From JBLIDK01 sp047632595 (GTDB lineage: Bacteria; Bacteroidota; Bacteroidia; Sphingobacteriales; Sphingobacteriaceae): 64,000 nt of DNA. Positions within the stretch are counted from its first letter, which is position 1, and each line of letters begins with the position of its first letter. Both the position numbers and the translations under genes were made by a program. Positions 9,267 through 16,498 of this stretch are shown here, in pieces. Location of the stretch: assembly GCA_047632595.1 (NCBI GenBank), contig JBLIDK010000003.1:1-64000 (forward strand), given 5' to 3'. The notes below the pieces were generated by a model. The model was given only the letters and a program-made list of their open reading frames with translations. It was not told where the DNA came from and ran no database searches.

Positions 9267-10312
9267 TGCCAAAAAGGGAATACTTAGCACTTGGTTTAAT
9301 GTCTGGAACATCCTTAGATGGTTTGGACATAGCCTTAGTTAGGTATTCGAAAGAAACTTCGTGGAAGTATGAAGTCTTAAAAACACATTTTGTTGCTTAT
9401 ACTAAAGAGTGGAAGGAGCGATTAGAATCTTCGATTAAGTTAAAAGAAGAGACTTTAATAAAACTAGACTCAGATTACGGGAGGTTAATAGGTATAGAAG
9501 TAAGGGCATTTTTAAAGGAAAGTAAAACTAAACCTCAATTTATTGCCTCCCACGGACACACTGTTTTTCATCAGCCAGAGAATGGCTTTACCTTACAAAT
9601 AGGTTCAGGAGCTCAAATTGCTAGTATAGCAGGCGTTAAAACCATTTGTGATTTTAGAAGTACTGATGTTGCGTTAGGTGGTCAAGGCGCACCACTTGTT
9701 CCTGTTGCAGATAAATATTTGTTTAGCAATTACGACGCTTGTATTAATATAGGAGGCTTCGCGAATGTTAGTTTCCCAAAATCTACCCCTTTACTAGGCT
9801 TTGATATTTGTCCGGTTAACGTATTGCTTAACACTTATGCCCAAAAAGTAGGACAAGAGTACGATAAAGATGGGCTTATAGCCGCAAAGGGAAACTTAAA
9901 TAAAGCCTTACTCACAAAATTGCTAGAAGCAACTAAGGGCAGAACAAACTCATTAGGAGTAGAATGGGTAGAACAAGTTTTGATGCCCTTGCTAGCCATT
10001 AATAGCTCTGTTGAGGATATCATTACTACTCTAACTCATTATTCTGCAGAAAGTATCGCATCGGTTTTAACCGAAAAAAACTGTAAAACAGCCTTATTAA
10101 CTGGGGGAGGCGCCTTAAACACCTATTTAGTTGAGCAAATTAAGGATATGACTGCTTGTGAAATTTTAGTTCCTGAAAAGGAATGTATTGAATTTAAAGA
10201 GGCAATTGCCTTTGGCTTTTTAGGAGTTTTGAGAATGGAAGAAGTTCCTAATGTATATAAAAGTGTAACTGGCGCTTCACGCGATTCCGTTTCTGGAGCT
10301 ATCTACCTCTAA
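9266..10312 (+). CDS. anmK: anhydro-N-acetylmuramic acid kinase
   Basis: The 348-residue protein opens with the AnmK phosphate motif GLMSGTSLDGLD (11-22) and continues with HGHTVFHQP, CDFRSTDVALGGQGAPLVP, GGFANVS and a late LLTGGGALN motif, all of the sugar-kinase/actin fold. It converts 1,6-anhydro-MurNAc to MurNAc-6-phosphate in cell-wall recycling. The length is a little under that of the E. coli enzyme (369). Translation is probably coupled to the upstream lipoprotein. Its 3' end overlaps the convergent DoxX gene by 14 bases. Confidence 0.94.
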   Translation: MPKREYLALGLMSGTSLDGLDIALVRYSKETSWKYEVLKTHFVAYTKEWKERLESSIKLKEETLIKLDSDYGRLIGIEVRAFLKESKTKPQFIASHGHTVFHQPENGFTLQIGSGAQIASIAGVKTICDFRSTDVALGGQGAPLVPVADKYLFSNYDACINIGGFANVSFPKSTPLLGFDICPVNVLLNTYAQKVGQEYDKDGLIAAKGNLNKALLTKLLEATKGRTNSLGVEWVEQVLMPLLAINSSVEDIITTLTHYSAESIASVLTEKNCKTALLTGGGALNTYLVEQIKDMTACEILVPEKECIEFKEAIAFGFLGVLRMEEVPNVYKSVTGASRDSVSGAIYL

Positions 10313-10712
10313 ATTTTTGATCTAGGCTAAAGGTACCTGGGCCAATAAAGAAGAATCCTGCGAAAACTGCAAAAAGTTCTAGTGCGTGGTTAAATCCTGA
10401 AAACCCATCTCCAGAACTGAAGTGATACCAAAAAGCTACGAACATTGTTATTGCTAAAAAAAGAGAGGCTGGTTTGAAGAATAAACCGAGTGCAAAAAGG
10501 AATCCACCAATGAATTCTGAGGCCGAACCCATGAATCCCCACATGATTGGTAGGAAATCTATACCAAGATGCGACATAGTGGAACCGAGCTTCTCCCATT
10601 TATCCACACCAGAAAAGAGCTTAGGAAAGCCATGAAACATGAAGGAAACCCCTATGAATAGACGTAAAATCAAAATTCCGATGTTTTTATGTTTGTAAAT
10701 TGTGGATAACAT
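10299..10712 (-). CDS. DoxX family membrane protein
   Basis: A 137-residue protein with four hydrophobic segments and DoxX hallmarks: RLFIGVSFMFHGFPKLF near the N-terminus, EFIGGFLFALGLFFKPAS in the middle and the HALELFAVFAGFFFIGPG region. DoxX/SURF4-like proteins are small quinone- or redox-associated membrane proteins of unclear specific function. It is a single gene, convergent with anmK, whose last 14 bases it overlaps. The TAA/ATG spacing on either side suggests its own promoter within 10713-10879, but no clear element was found there. Confidence 0.85.
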   Translation of the reverse strand: MLSTIYKHKNIGILILRLFIGVSFMFHGFPKLFSGVDKWEKLGSTMSHLGIDFLPIMWGFMGSASEFIGGFLFALGLFFKPASLFLAITMFVAFWYHFSSGDGFSGFNHALELFAVFAGFFFIGPGTFSLDQKFRGR

Positions 10713-10879
10713 GTTAATTATGGTCTAAATAAATGGTGCTAAAATTATACTCGAAGAATAAAGGTACATCTAAGAATATTGTATTTAAAAATAAAGAAAA
10801 AAGATAATATTCCTGTTTGTTTTAAGTTTAATCTTTACATAAATTCTATATTTAGCAAACCAATTAGCTCTTTAAAAAA

Positions 10880-11455
10880 ATGAAAAAGTCAACACTATTA
10901 TTAACAGTAATCTTCGTAATAGCTACAATTGCGGTTAGCTGCGGTCCTAAGGACGAAGAATTGAAAATCTATGCGAAGATGACCCCTGAGCAAATCAGGC
11001 AAATGAAAATGAACTACGAAGCAAAGTTGAAAGACGCAGCTGCTGTGAAAACAGAGTTGAAAGCTTCGGGCGAAAGAGAAGATTCTCTTTTACGTTTGTA
11101 CAATGCGGCAAGTGCTAAGCTTAAAATGGCTAACACTGAAATATCTAGCGCCCTAGAAGAAGCTGAAATGGCTAAATCTGGAGTAGAAAAAGGTATTGTG
11201 TTTAAAGTACAAATTGGTGCATTTAAAGCATTTAATATGAACGATCAAATGACAAGTGCCAATGGTATGACAGTCGTAAAAGAAGACGGCCTAAACAAAT
11301 ACTATGTAGGGTCTTTCAAAACGTTTGATCAAGCAAATTCATTCAAGAAGGATTTAGCGAAAATCGGTGTGCAAGGTGGCTTTGTAGTTGCTTTCCAAGA
11401 TGGAGTTAAAACTGGACTTGAAGCGGCTAAAATGAAAACTGGCGGTAAAAAGTAA
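10880..11455 (+). CDS. lipoprotein with coiled coil and SPOR-like C-terminal domain
   Basis: The 191-residue protein has a lipobox at Cys21 (AVSC), a heptad-rich helical region (about 30-105) and a C-terminal SPOR-like module (107-190): VFKVQIGAFK, KYYVGSFKTFDQA and GGFVVAFQDG. In Bacteroidota this module is frequent in envelope proteins and resembles SPOR domains that bind denuded peptidoglycan. It is monocistronic with a strong terminator just downstream, whose loop carries an extra palindrome. Function beyond cell-envelope attachment is unknown. Confidence 0.8.
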   Translation: MKKSTLLLTVIFVIATIAVSCGPKDEELKIYAKMTPEQIRQMKMNYEAKLKDAAAVKTELKASGEREDSLLRLYNAASAKLKMANTEISSALEEAEMAKSGVEKGIVFKVQIGAFKAFNMNDQMTSANGMTVVKEDGLNKYYVGSFKTFDQANSFKKDLAKIGVQGGFVVAFQDGVKTGLEAAKMKTGGKK

Positions 11456-11473
11456 TTGTGTAAATTAAATTTA

Positions 11474-11517
11474 AAATCTCATTTGTCCGCCTCAGGCGGA
11501 CGGATGGGATTTTTTTT
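11474..11517 (+). terminator. Rho-independent terminator with an inserted palindrome
   Basis: The outer stem 11474-11482 pairs with 11104-style sequence at 11504-11512 (AAATCTCAT with ATGGGATTT, one G-T pair), followed by a run of T residues to 11517. In the loop sits a perfect 7-bp palindrome GTCCGCC-TCA-GGCGGAC (11485-11501). It ends the SPOR-like lipoprotein transcript. The inner palindrome looks like a separate dispersed element placed in the hairpin loop. Confidence 0.85.
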
Positions 11518-11875
11518 GTGCTATACTTTTTTTTAATAGTAAGCTCATCGTTTAGAATCTTCCTGGAATTAGGACTAACTTATTAAAGTCTGCAGGCCAA
11601 TTGGGCGATACGGTAACAGTATTCGCTCGTGCCGCGAGGGCAATTACTTTTTGACCTATCAACCACGTAGTGCTCACGAAGGCCTTTAAAAACAAACAAG
11701 ATTGAGTAAAAAATAAGAGCCCCTGCGGCTAGAGCAGATAGGAACAGAAAACGGTGAAATAGCCACATAGGTTACTTACGTCATTTTCCTACGAAAGATA
11801 AAAATTTATCAAGGGTCTCAGCATGACTGAATTTTTATGAATGTTTTCTTACCTTCCCATATCAAAAACCATTTC
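11518..11875. repeat. non-coding gap with degenerate dispersed repeat (copy A)
   Basis: No convincing gene is seen. A segment at about 11714-11770 resembles the segment at about 16383-16441: both read, with gaps, AAGA(G/A)...CTGCGGCT...ACAGAT...CAGAAAA...CCACA.AGG, at roughly 70 percent identity by eye. A 61-codon minus-strand frame at 11583-11768 covers this copy but looks like translated repeat. A similar wording is common between genes in Bacteroidota genomes, from memory. Confidence 0.5.
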
Positions 11876-13915
11876 ATGAAAAACCTTTCAATTCTTCTTT
11901 TTCTAGCACTTTCCATTTCTGCATACAGTCAAGAGCCTTGCTCTTTTGATGCAGTGAACAAGAAAGTAGAAATAACGCAAACCGAAAAGGTAATACAACA
12001 ATTTCTAAATTCTACTCGCTTAAACAAAGCCGCTACGCACGATACATTAACTATTCCCGTGGTAGTTCACTTAATTCATAACGGAGGGAATGAGAATATA
12101 TCAGAAGCTCAAATTGAAAGTCAAATCCAAATATTAAATGAAGATTTTGGAAAAATGACAGGAACCAACGGTGAGGGTTTAGGTGTAGATACTAGATTAA
12201 GGTTCTGCCTTGCAAAAATAGACCCGAATGGAAATTGTAGCAATGGAATAGTTAGATTAAAATCGGATCTAACTATTCATGATGCTGGTGAACGTGCCAT
12301 GTTGAAGCAATTAAGTTTCTGGGACAATAAAAAATATTTAAACTTCTATGTAGTTCGAACAATTACTAATGGCTCTGGCGGGTATTCATCATTCCCTGGC
12401 GGACCTGATGATGCCGATGGAATTGTAGTCAGAGCTAATTTGTTTGGAAATATTGGTACTGCAGGGTCTGGATTAGGGAGAACCGCAACTCACGAAATAG
12501 GACATTGGTCTGGTGTATATCACACCTTTCAAAACGGTTGCGGAACTGATACGTGTACAGATGGTGATTACGTATGTGATACACCTCCAGTTGAAGAGCC
12601 TAGTTACACCTGTGATTCTACAAACACCTGTTCAAACGATATTCCAAATAGGAAGAATATGGTTGAAAACTACATGGATTATACCCCAGATGAGTGTCAA
12701 AGTACTTTTACTTCAGGGCAAGCGGCAAGAATGCATGCAACAATGGATACAATTCGTACACAAATATGGACTCAAGAAAATCTGGTAGCCACTGGCTGTG
12801 ATGCGGGCTACTCTCCGCCATTTGTTTGCCCAGTTGTGGCAGACTTTGTTACATTAAGCACAAATATTTGTGATGGGAACTCTATTTATTTTATGGATAG
12901 GTCATTAAATTCTGCTACTTCGTGGAAATGGACTTTTGAGGGAGGCTACCCGGCAACTTCAATCGAGCAGAACCCAACCGTCTCCTATAATGACATTGGG
13001 GTCTTTAAAGTGAAGTTAGTAGCCTCAGACGGACAGTTTACAGATAGCATTGAGCGTACTGCCTACATAACAGTTGCTTCTCCAGGAAAAGGGGATTGGC
13101 TTTCTTTTGGAGAAAGCTTTGATTTGGGAGTAATACCAGAGCCTTCTGTGAAAATTGAGAATCCCGATTCTGGTATAACTTGGGTTTTAGATTCAAATGC
13201 ATCAACTTCAGGTAAATATTCAATTCGTATTGATAATCTAACCAATGAAATTTACGGTTCGGCGGATGATATTGTTTTGCCTCCATTAAATTTAAAAGTT
13301 GCTCATCCCGATTCTGATGTGGTAATGACCTATAATTGGGCTTGGGCTAAAACGAATGAAACCTTTTCTGATGAAATGTCGGTATTGCTTTCAACAGATT
13401 GTGGAATTACCTACAAGCGTATTTTTTATAGAACCGATGCTGCATTAGCAACGGGAGCAACACAAACTTCAGTATATATTCCTGAAGCTTCAGAGTGGAA
13501 GTCGGCTAACATTAATTTGCAGAATTACCGAGACGAGGAATTTGTGTTGATTCGTATTCAAAACGTTCCTGATGGCGGTAACTATTTATACATTGATGAT
13601 ATTTATGTTGGTGATGGTACAAAAGCGAGAACCAGCATTGATAATAGCGCAAATTTTCATTTAGATATTAGCTTGTATCCAAATCCAACAAGTAATTCGG
13701 CAAGTTTGACAGTTAACCTGCTTCAAACTTCAGTTGCTGAGATATCAATTAGCGATTTGCAGGGTAGAGTTATCACAAGTTTTACTAAAACCCTTTCTTC
13801 TGGCTCTTCGAATTTGGGGTTAAAAACAGAATTATTACCTGGAGGGGTGTTTTTAGTAACAGCCAAAATTGAAGAGGCATCTAAAACTTTGAGATTGGTT
13901 AAAATAGATTACTAG
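11876..13915 (+). CDS. secreted pappalysin-type (M43) zinc metalloprotease, T9SS substrate
   Basis: Started at the ATG at 11876 it gives 679 residues with a clean signal peptide (MKNLSILLFLALSISAYSQ); the frame extends to 11837 but those 13 residues mask the signal. The catalytic signature HEIGHWSGVYH (206-216) is the extended HExxHxxGxxH zinc motif of metzincins, and NYMDY about 50 residues later is the Met-turn. A Cys-rich stretch between them fits M43 cytophagalysin. A PKD domain follows (about 330-400), then a beta-sandwich MAM-like region (about 410-575), and a type A T9SS sorting domain (about 590-679, LYPNPTSNSASLTV to the end). A secreted or surface protease for protein degradation is the likely role. 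Confidence 0.92.
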   Translation: MKNLSILLFLALSISAYSQEPCSFDAVNKKVEITQTEKVIQQFLNSTRLNKAATHDTLTIPVVVHLIHNGGNENISEAQIESQIQILNEDFGKMTGTNGEGLGVDTRLRFCLAKIDPNGNCSNGIVRLKSDLTIHDAGERAMLKQLSFWDNKKYLNFYVVRTITNGSGGYSSFPGGPDDADGIVVRANLFGNIGTAGSGLGRTATHEIGHWSGVYHTFQNGCGTDTCTDGDYVCDTPPVEEPSYTCDSTNTCSNDIPNRKNMVENYMDYTPDECQSTFTSGQAARMHATMDTIRTQIWTQENLVATGCDAGYSPPFVCPVVADFVTLSTNICDGNSIYFMDRSLNSATSWKWTFEGGYPATSIEQNPTVSYNDIGVFKVKLVASDGQFTDSIERTAYITVASPGKGDWLSFGESFDLGVIPEPSVKIENPDSGITWVLDSNASTSGKYSIRIDNLTNEIYGSADDIVLPPLNLKVAHPDSDVVMTYNWAWAKTNETFSDEMSVLLSTDCGITYKRIFYRTDAALATGATQTSVYIPEASEWKSANINLQNYRDEEFVLIRIQNVPDGGNYLYIDDIYVGDGTKARTSIDNSANFHLDISLYPNPTSNSASLTVNLLQTSVAEISISDLQGRVITSFTKTLSSGSSNLGLKTELLPGGVFLVTAKIEEASKTLRLVKIDY

Positions 13916-14236
13916 AACAAGTATTTAGAACAACTGTTTTTATTTACGGCAGTTTGGGCTTTTCGAAGTCTCAAGATATTTGATTTAGCAGTCCGCCACC
14001 TTTTGGGTCATTTCGACTGTAAGGAGAAATCTTCCTTCATTTTTAAGCAAAACTTGAAAGCGGAGTATTGACATTAAGCTAATTCAATCAAGAATCGGGC
14101 AGCATCCAGTGACTTCCTTTTGAAAATAGCTGTTGCTCAACTTAAGGTAGATTTCTCTCTTCGTTGCACTCCGTTCGCAATGACTGCCTAGAGTTGAGGC
14201 GCTTCTTTCTTGCTAGCCCCAAAGATGGTTTGAAAA
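13916..14236. repeat. gap with a dispersed inverted repeat
   Basis: No gene is seen. The left arm 14007-14032 (GTCATTTCGACTGTAAGG...) and the reverse complement of the right arm 14149-14184 (GTCATTGCGAACGGAGTG...) both begin GTCATT.CGA and end GAGAAATCT, forming an imperfect inverted repeat around about 115 bp. I recall similar GTCATTTCGA...GAGAAATCT words as common intergenic repeats in Bacteroidota; here it is one partly decayed copy. Confidence 0.55.
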
Positions 14237-14317
14237 TTTAAGCTCCTCCTCTCCCCGATACATCGGGGAGGACCCTCTGATTAATCCCGATGAATCGGGA
14301 CTCTAACCAGCGGAGTC
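14237..14317 (-). pseudogene. tRNA-Asn remnant with two arms replaced by palindromes
   Basis: Three blocks match the intact tRNA-Asn at 14460-14533 in order: 14238-14252 (flank plus acceptor), 14269-14284 (16 of 16 bases, extra-loop and 3' anticodon-arm region) and 14301-14311 (D-arm side). Between them, the 13-base T-arm stretch is replaced by the 16-base palindrome CCCCGATACATCGGGG (14253-14268), and the 10-base anticodon stretch by TCCCGATGAATCGGGA (14285-14300). The anticodon is lost and the 5' acceptor half is gone, so it cannot be a working tRNA. Confidence 0.75.
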
Positions 14318-14328
14318 TTGTTTTTCAC

Positions 14329-14349
14329 ATGGATGTTCCATGGGTTTTT
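14329..14349 (+). terminator. possible terminator hairpin
   Basis: CATGGA-TGT-TCCATG followed by GG and eight T residues forms a short hairpin with a T tract on the plus strand. It lies about 410 bases after the metalloprotease gene, so it may be its distal terminator or part of the repeat debris. Confidence 0.45.
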
Positions 14350-14416
14350 TTTATTTTAAAAGTATAAATGTTCTGCCCAATTATTCCAACTTGTTAGTAA
14401 AACTGAAAAACCTCCA

Positions 14417-14450
14417 TAAAAAAAGCCTCTACACATCGTGTAAAGGCTTT
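14417..14450 (-). terminator. terminator of tRNA-Asn
   Basis: On the minus strand AAAGCCT and GTGTA pair with TACAC and AGGCTTT (14422-14428 with 14444-14450; 14430-14434 with 14438-14442; one mismatch), followed by a T tract. It lies about 10 bases after the tRNA 3' end. Confidence 0.85.
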
Positions 14451-14459
14451 AATTTTAAG

Positions 14460-14533
14460 CTCCTCCTCTTGGACTCGAACCAAGGACCCTCTGATTAACA
14501 GTCAGATGCTCTAACCAGCTGAGCTAAGGAGGA
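14460..14533 (-). tRNA. tRNA-Asn (GTT)
   Basis: The 74-base cloverleaf has a 7-bp acceptor stem (TCCTCCT with AGGAGGA), a D-arm AGCTCAGCTGGTTAGAGC, an anticodon loop CTGTTAA with anticodon GTT, a T-arm with TTCGAGT and discriminator G, as usual for Asn. CCA is not encoded. A well-formed promoter lies upstream and a terminator downstream. A decayed second copy lies about 145 bases further downstream on the same strand. Confidence 0.97.
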
Positions 14534-14558
14534 ATTAGATTACCTTAAAAAGGGAGTG

Positions 14559-14589
14559 CAAAACTATGACTTCTCTATTAATTGTGCAA
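14559..14589 (-). promoter_or_regulatory. promoter of tRNA-Asn
   Basis: On the minus strand TTG (14589-14587), 20 bases, then TAGTTTTG (14566-14559) match the Bacteroidota primary sigma consensus TTG-N19-TAnnTTTG. The -7 element ends 26 bases before the mature tRNA 5' end. Confidence 0.75.
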
Positions 14590-14600
14590 TATTTGCACAA
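14582..14600. promoter_or_regulatory. perfect 8-bp inverted repeat, possible operator
   Basis: TTGTGCAA-TAT-TTGCACAA is a perfect inverted repeat that ends 19 bases before the PfkB start and covers the -33 element of the divergent tRNA promoter. It could bind a dimeric regulator; no regulator gene is adjacent. Confidence 0.45.
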
Positions 14601-14619
14601 ACTAATTAACATTTATTTT

Positions 14620-15546
14620 ATGAGCCTTCTAGTAATCGGCACGGTAGCCTTCGATAAAATTGAAACTCCTTTCGGAAAAACAGACAAAATTGTTGGCGGT
14701 GCAGCCACATATATTGGCTACGCAGCTTCCTATTTTACCAATAAAATCAACCTTGTAGCAGTAGTTGGTGATGATTTTCCTAAAGAGGAAATTAAAGAAA
14801 TGCAAAGCCGAGGAATGAACACCGAAGGTCTTCAAATAAAAGAAGGAGAAAAATCTTTTTTCTGGCATGGAAAGTATCACATCGACATGAATACTCGCGA
14901 TACTTTGGATACTCAGCTAAATGTTTTAGCAGATTTTGACCCAATTATTCCTGAATCTTACCAAAATTGTGATTTCTTAATGCTAGGAAATTTAACTCCA
15001 GCAATTCAATTGAAAGTTATTAAAGGAATGAAAAAACGTCCGAAGTTAATAGCTCTTGATACCATGAATTTTTGGATGGATGTTGCTTGGGATGATTTAT
15101 TGTTAACGCTTAAAGAAGTAGACTTGCTTACCATCAACGATGAAGAAGCCCGTCAATTAAGTGGAGAATATTCATTAGTAAAGGCTGCTAAGAAGATTCA
15201 AACAATGGGCCCAAAGTATTTAGTGATTAAAAAAGGGGAGCACGGAGCCTTATTATTTCATAAAAACGAAGTGTTTTTTGCACCAGCATTGCCATTAGAG
15301 GAAGTTTTCGACCCAACTGGGGCTGGAGATACTTTTGCAGGTGGCTTTATTGGTTATTTATGCAAAACTCGAGATATCTCTTTCGAGAATATGAAGCGCG
15401 GAATTATTTTCGGCTCTGCAATGGCCTCTTTCTGTGTTGAGAAGTTCGGTAAACAACGTTTAATGGAGCTTTCTCAGGATGATGTTGAAGGCAGAGTACA
15501 AGAGTTTATCAATTTGGTTCAGTTTGATATTGAATTGGAAGACTAA
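14620..15546 (+). CDS. PfkB-family sugar kinase
   Basis: The ATG at 14620 gives a 308-residue protein that begins in the conserved MSLLVIGTVAFDKIETPFG strand; the frame could extend to 14566 but that would run through the palindrome and the tRNA promoter. It has the ribokinase-family GGAATYIG motif near the N-terminus and the PfkB signature DPTGAGDTFAGG (231-242) with the catalytic Asp237. It phosphorylates a sugar or nucleoside; the substrate is not evident, though adenosine/ribokinase-like members are widespread in Bacteroidota. A DUF3108 gene follows after 23 bases. Confidence 0.88.
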   Translation: MSLLVIGTVAFDKIETPFGKTDKIVGGAATYIGYAASYFTNKINLVAVVGDDFPKEEIKEMQSRGMNTEGLQIKEGEKSFFWHGKYHIDMNTRDTLDTQLNVLADFDPIIPESYQNCDFLMLGNLTPAIQLKVIKGMKKRPKLIALDTMNFWMDVAWDDLLLTLKEVDLLTINDEEARQLSGEYSLVKAAKKIQTMGPKYLVIKKGEHGALLFHKNEVFFAPALPLEEVFDPTGAGDTFAGGFIGYLCKTRDISFENMKRGIIFGSAMASFCVEKFGKQRLMELSQDDVEGRVQEFINLVQFDIELED

Positions 15547-15569
15547 TTTTTGCTTTTCATAAACTGCTT

Positions 15570-16349
15570 ATGGAGAAAATACGTTCTCTTGTTATGCGGT
15601 TCATATTTCTTCTAATTATTTCATCATTTGCGTCAGCTACTATGGCGCAAAACACTACCTTTTTTATAGGGGAGCGCTTAGACTATAAATTCAAATACGG
15701 CTTTGTGGGAATGGGTGAAGGTTCTCTTGAAGTTAGGGAGCTCTTAGACCCTTATATGGGCAAGCCAGTGCTTCATCTTGTTGCAAGTGGAAGAACCGCC
15801 CCTATGGCCGATGTATTTGTTAAAATGCGTAACCGCTACGATAGTTATATTGATACAAATACCTTATTGCCTGTTTTGTATCAAGAAAACGTTAAAGAAG
15901 GCTCATATACTCGAAATGGGTACCTAGTTTTTCAACGAGATGACTCCGTTGTTTTTGATCATAAGGGAAAGAATTTTGAAATAGGTCCCGAAACAATGGA
16001 TATTATTTCCTATTTCTATAAGTTTCGAACCGTTTTTGCCGAAAGTCTAAAAATCGATTCTATCTATTCCAATTCTTGTTTTTTAATGGATGAGTTGTTT
16101 GAGGTAAGTTTTAGATTTTTAGGAACGGATAAAATCAGGACGAAGTTTGGAAGGGTGGAGTGTCTGGTAATTCAACCCATTATTCCGGCAGGTAGCGTTT
16201 TTGTTGATGATGAAAACGCCCGTATTTGGATAACTAATGATAAGAACAAGGTTCCTGTTAAAGTTAAAATTGAATTACTTTTTGGATCTATAACTGCTGT
16301 TTTAACTGAGTATGATGGGTTATTGAATGAGTCGTTGTTGGATGATTAA
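15570..16349 (+). CDS. DUF3108 periplasmic protein
   Basis: The 259-residue protein has a signal peptide (cleavage near TMAQ, residue 26; an ATG at 15594 would also give a good signal). The remainder matches the DUF3108 pattern: GERLDYKFKYGFVGMGEGSLEV at the start of the mature part, then a central VFDHKGKNFEIGPETMDIISYFY segment and a C-terminal region with DDENARIWITNDKNKVPVKVKIELLFGSI. Such proteins are probably beta-sandwich lipocalin-like factors in the periplasm; no function is established. It follows the PfkB gene closely, so the pair may be one transcript. Confidence 0.82.
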   Translation: MEKIRSLVMRFIFLLIISSFASATMAQNTTFFIGERLDYKFKYGFVGMGEGSLEVRELLDPYMGKPVLHLVASGRTAPMADVFVKMRNRYDSYIDTNTLLPVLYQENVKEGSYTRNGYLVFQRDDSVVFDHKGKNFEIGPETMDIISYFYKFRTVFAESLKIDSIYSNSCFLMDELFEVSFRFLGTDKIRTKFGRVECLVIQPIIPAGSVFVDDENARIWITNDKNKVPVKVKIELLFGSITAVLTEYDGLLNESLLDD

Positions 16350-16498
16350 GCTTTGTGACTGATCCGATTCCGCCGGGAAAGAAGAAGCCGCTGCGGCTTG
16401 AACAGATGAAAAGCAGAAAAGTAAATGAACCACAAAGGACTACAGATTTTGTGCCTAAAATTCAGCCCTTCAAACTGAGCACTCCAGTGTAATCGGGA
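16350..16498. repeat. gap with degenerate dispersed repeat (copy B)
   Basis: No gene is seen. The segment 16383-16441 is the partner of the copy at 11714-11770: shared words include CTGCGGCT, ACAGAT, CAGAAAA and CCACA.AGG. At the right edge GTAATCGGGACT resembles half of the CCCGAT/ATCGGG palindromes at 14253-14300. Confidence 0.5.

Noticed and set aside
11583..11768. 61-codon minus-strand frame with a hydrophobic N-terminus
   Set aside because: It covers a dispersed intergenic repeat whose second copy (16383-16441) has no matching frame; no domain or other support.
11714..11770. RNase P or tmRNA fragment
   Set aside because: The short GC-rich words do not extend to the conserved cores of either RNA.
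14237..14317. Second functional tRNA
   Set aside because: The anticodon and T-arm are replaced and the acceptor stem cannot close.
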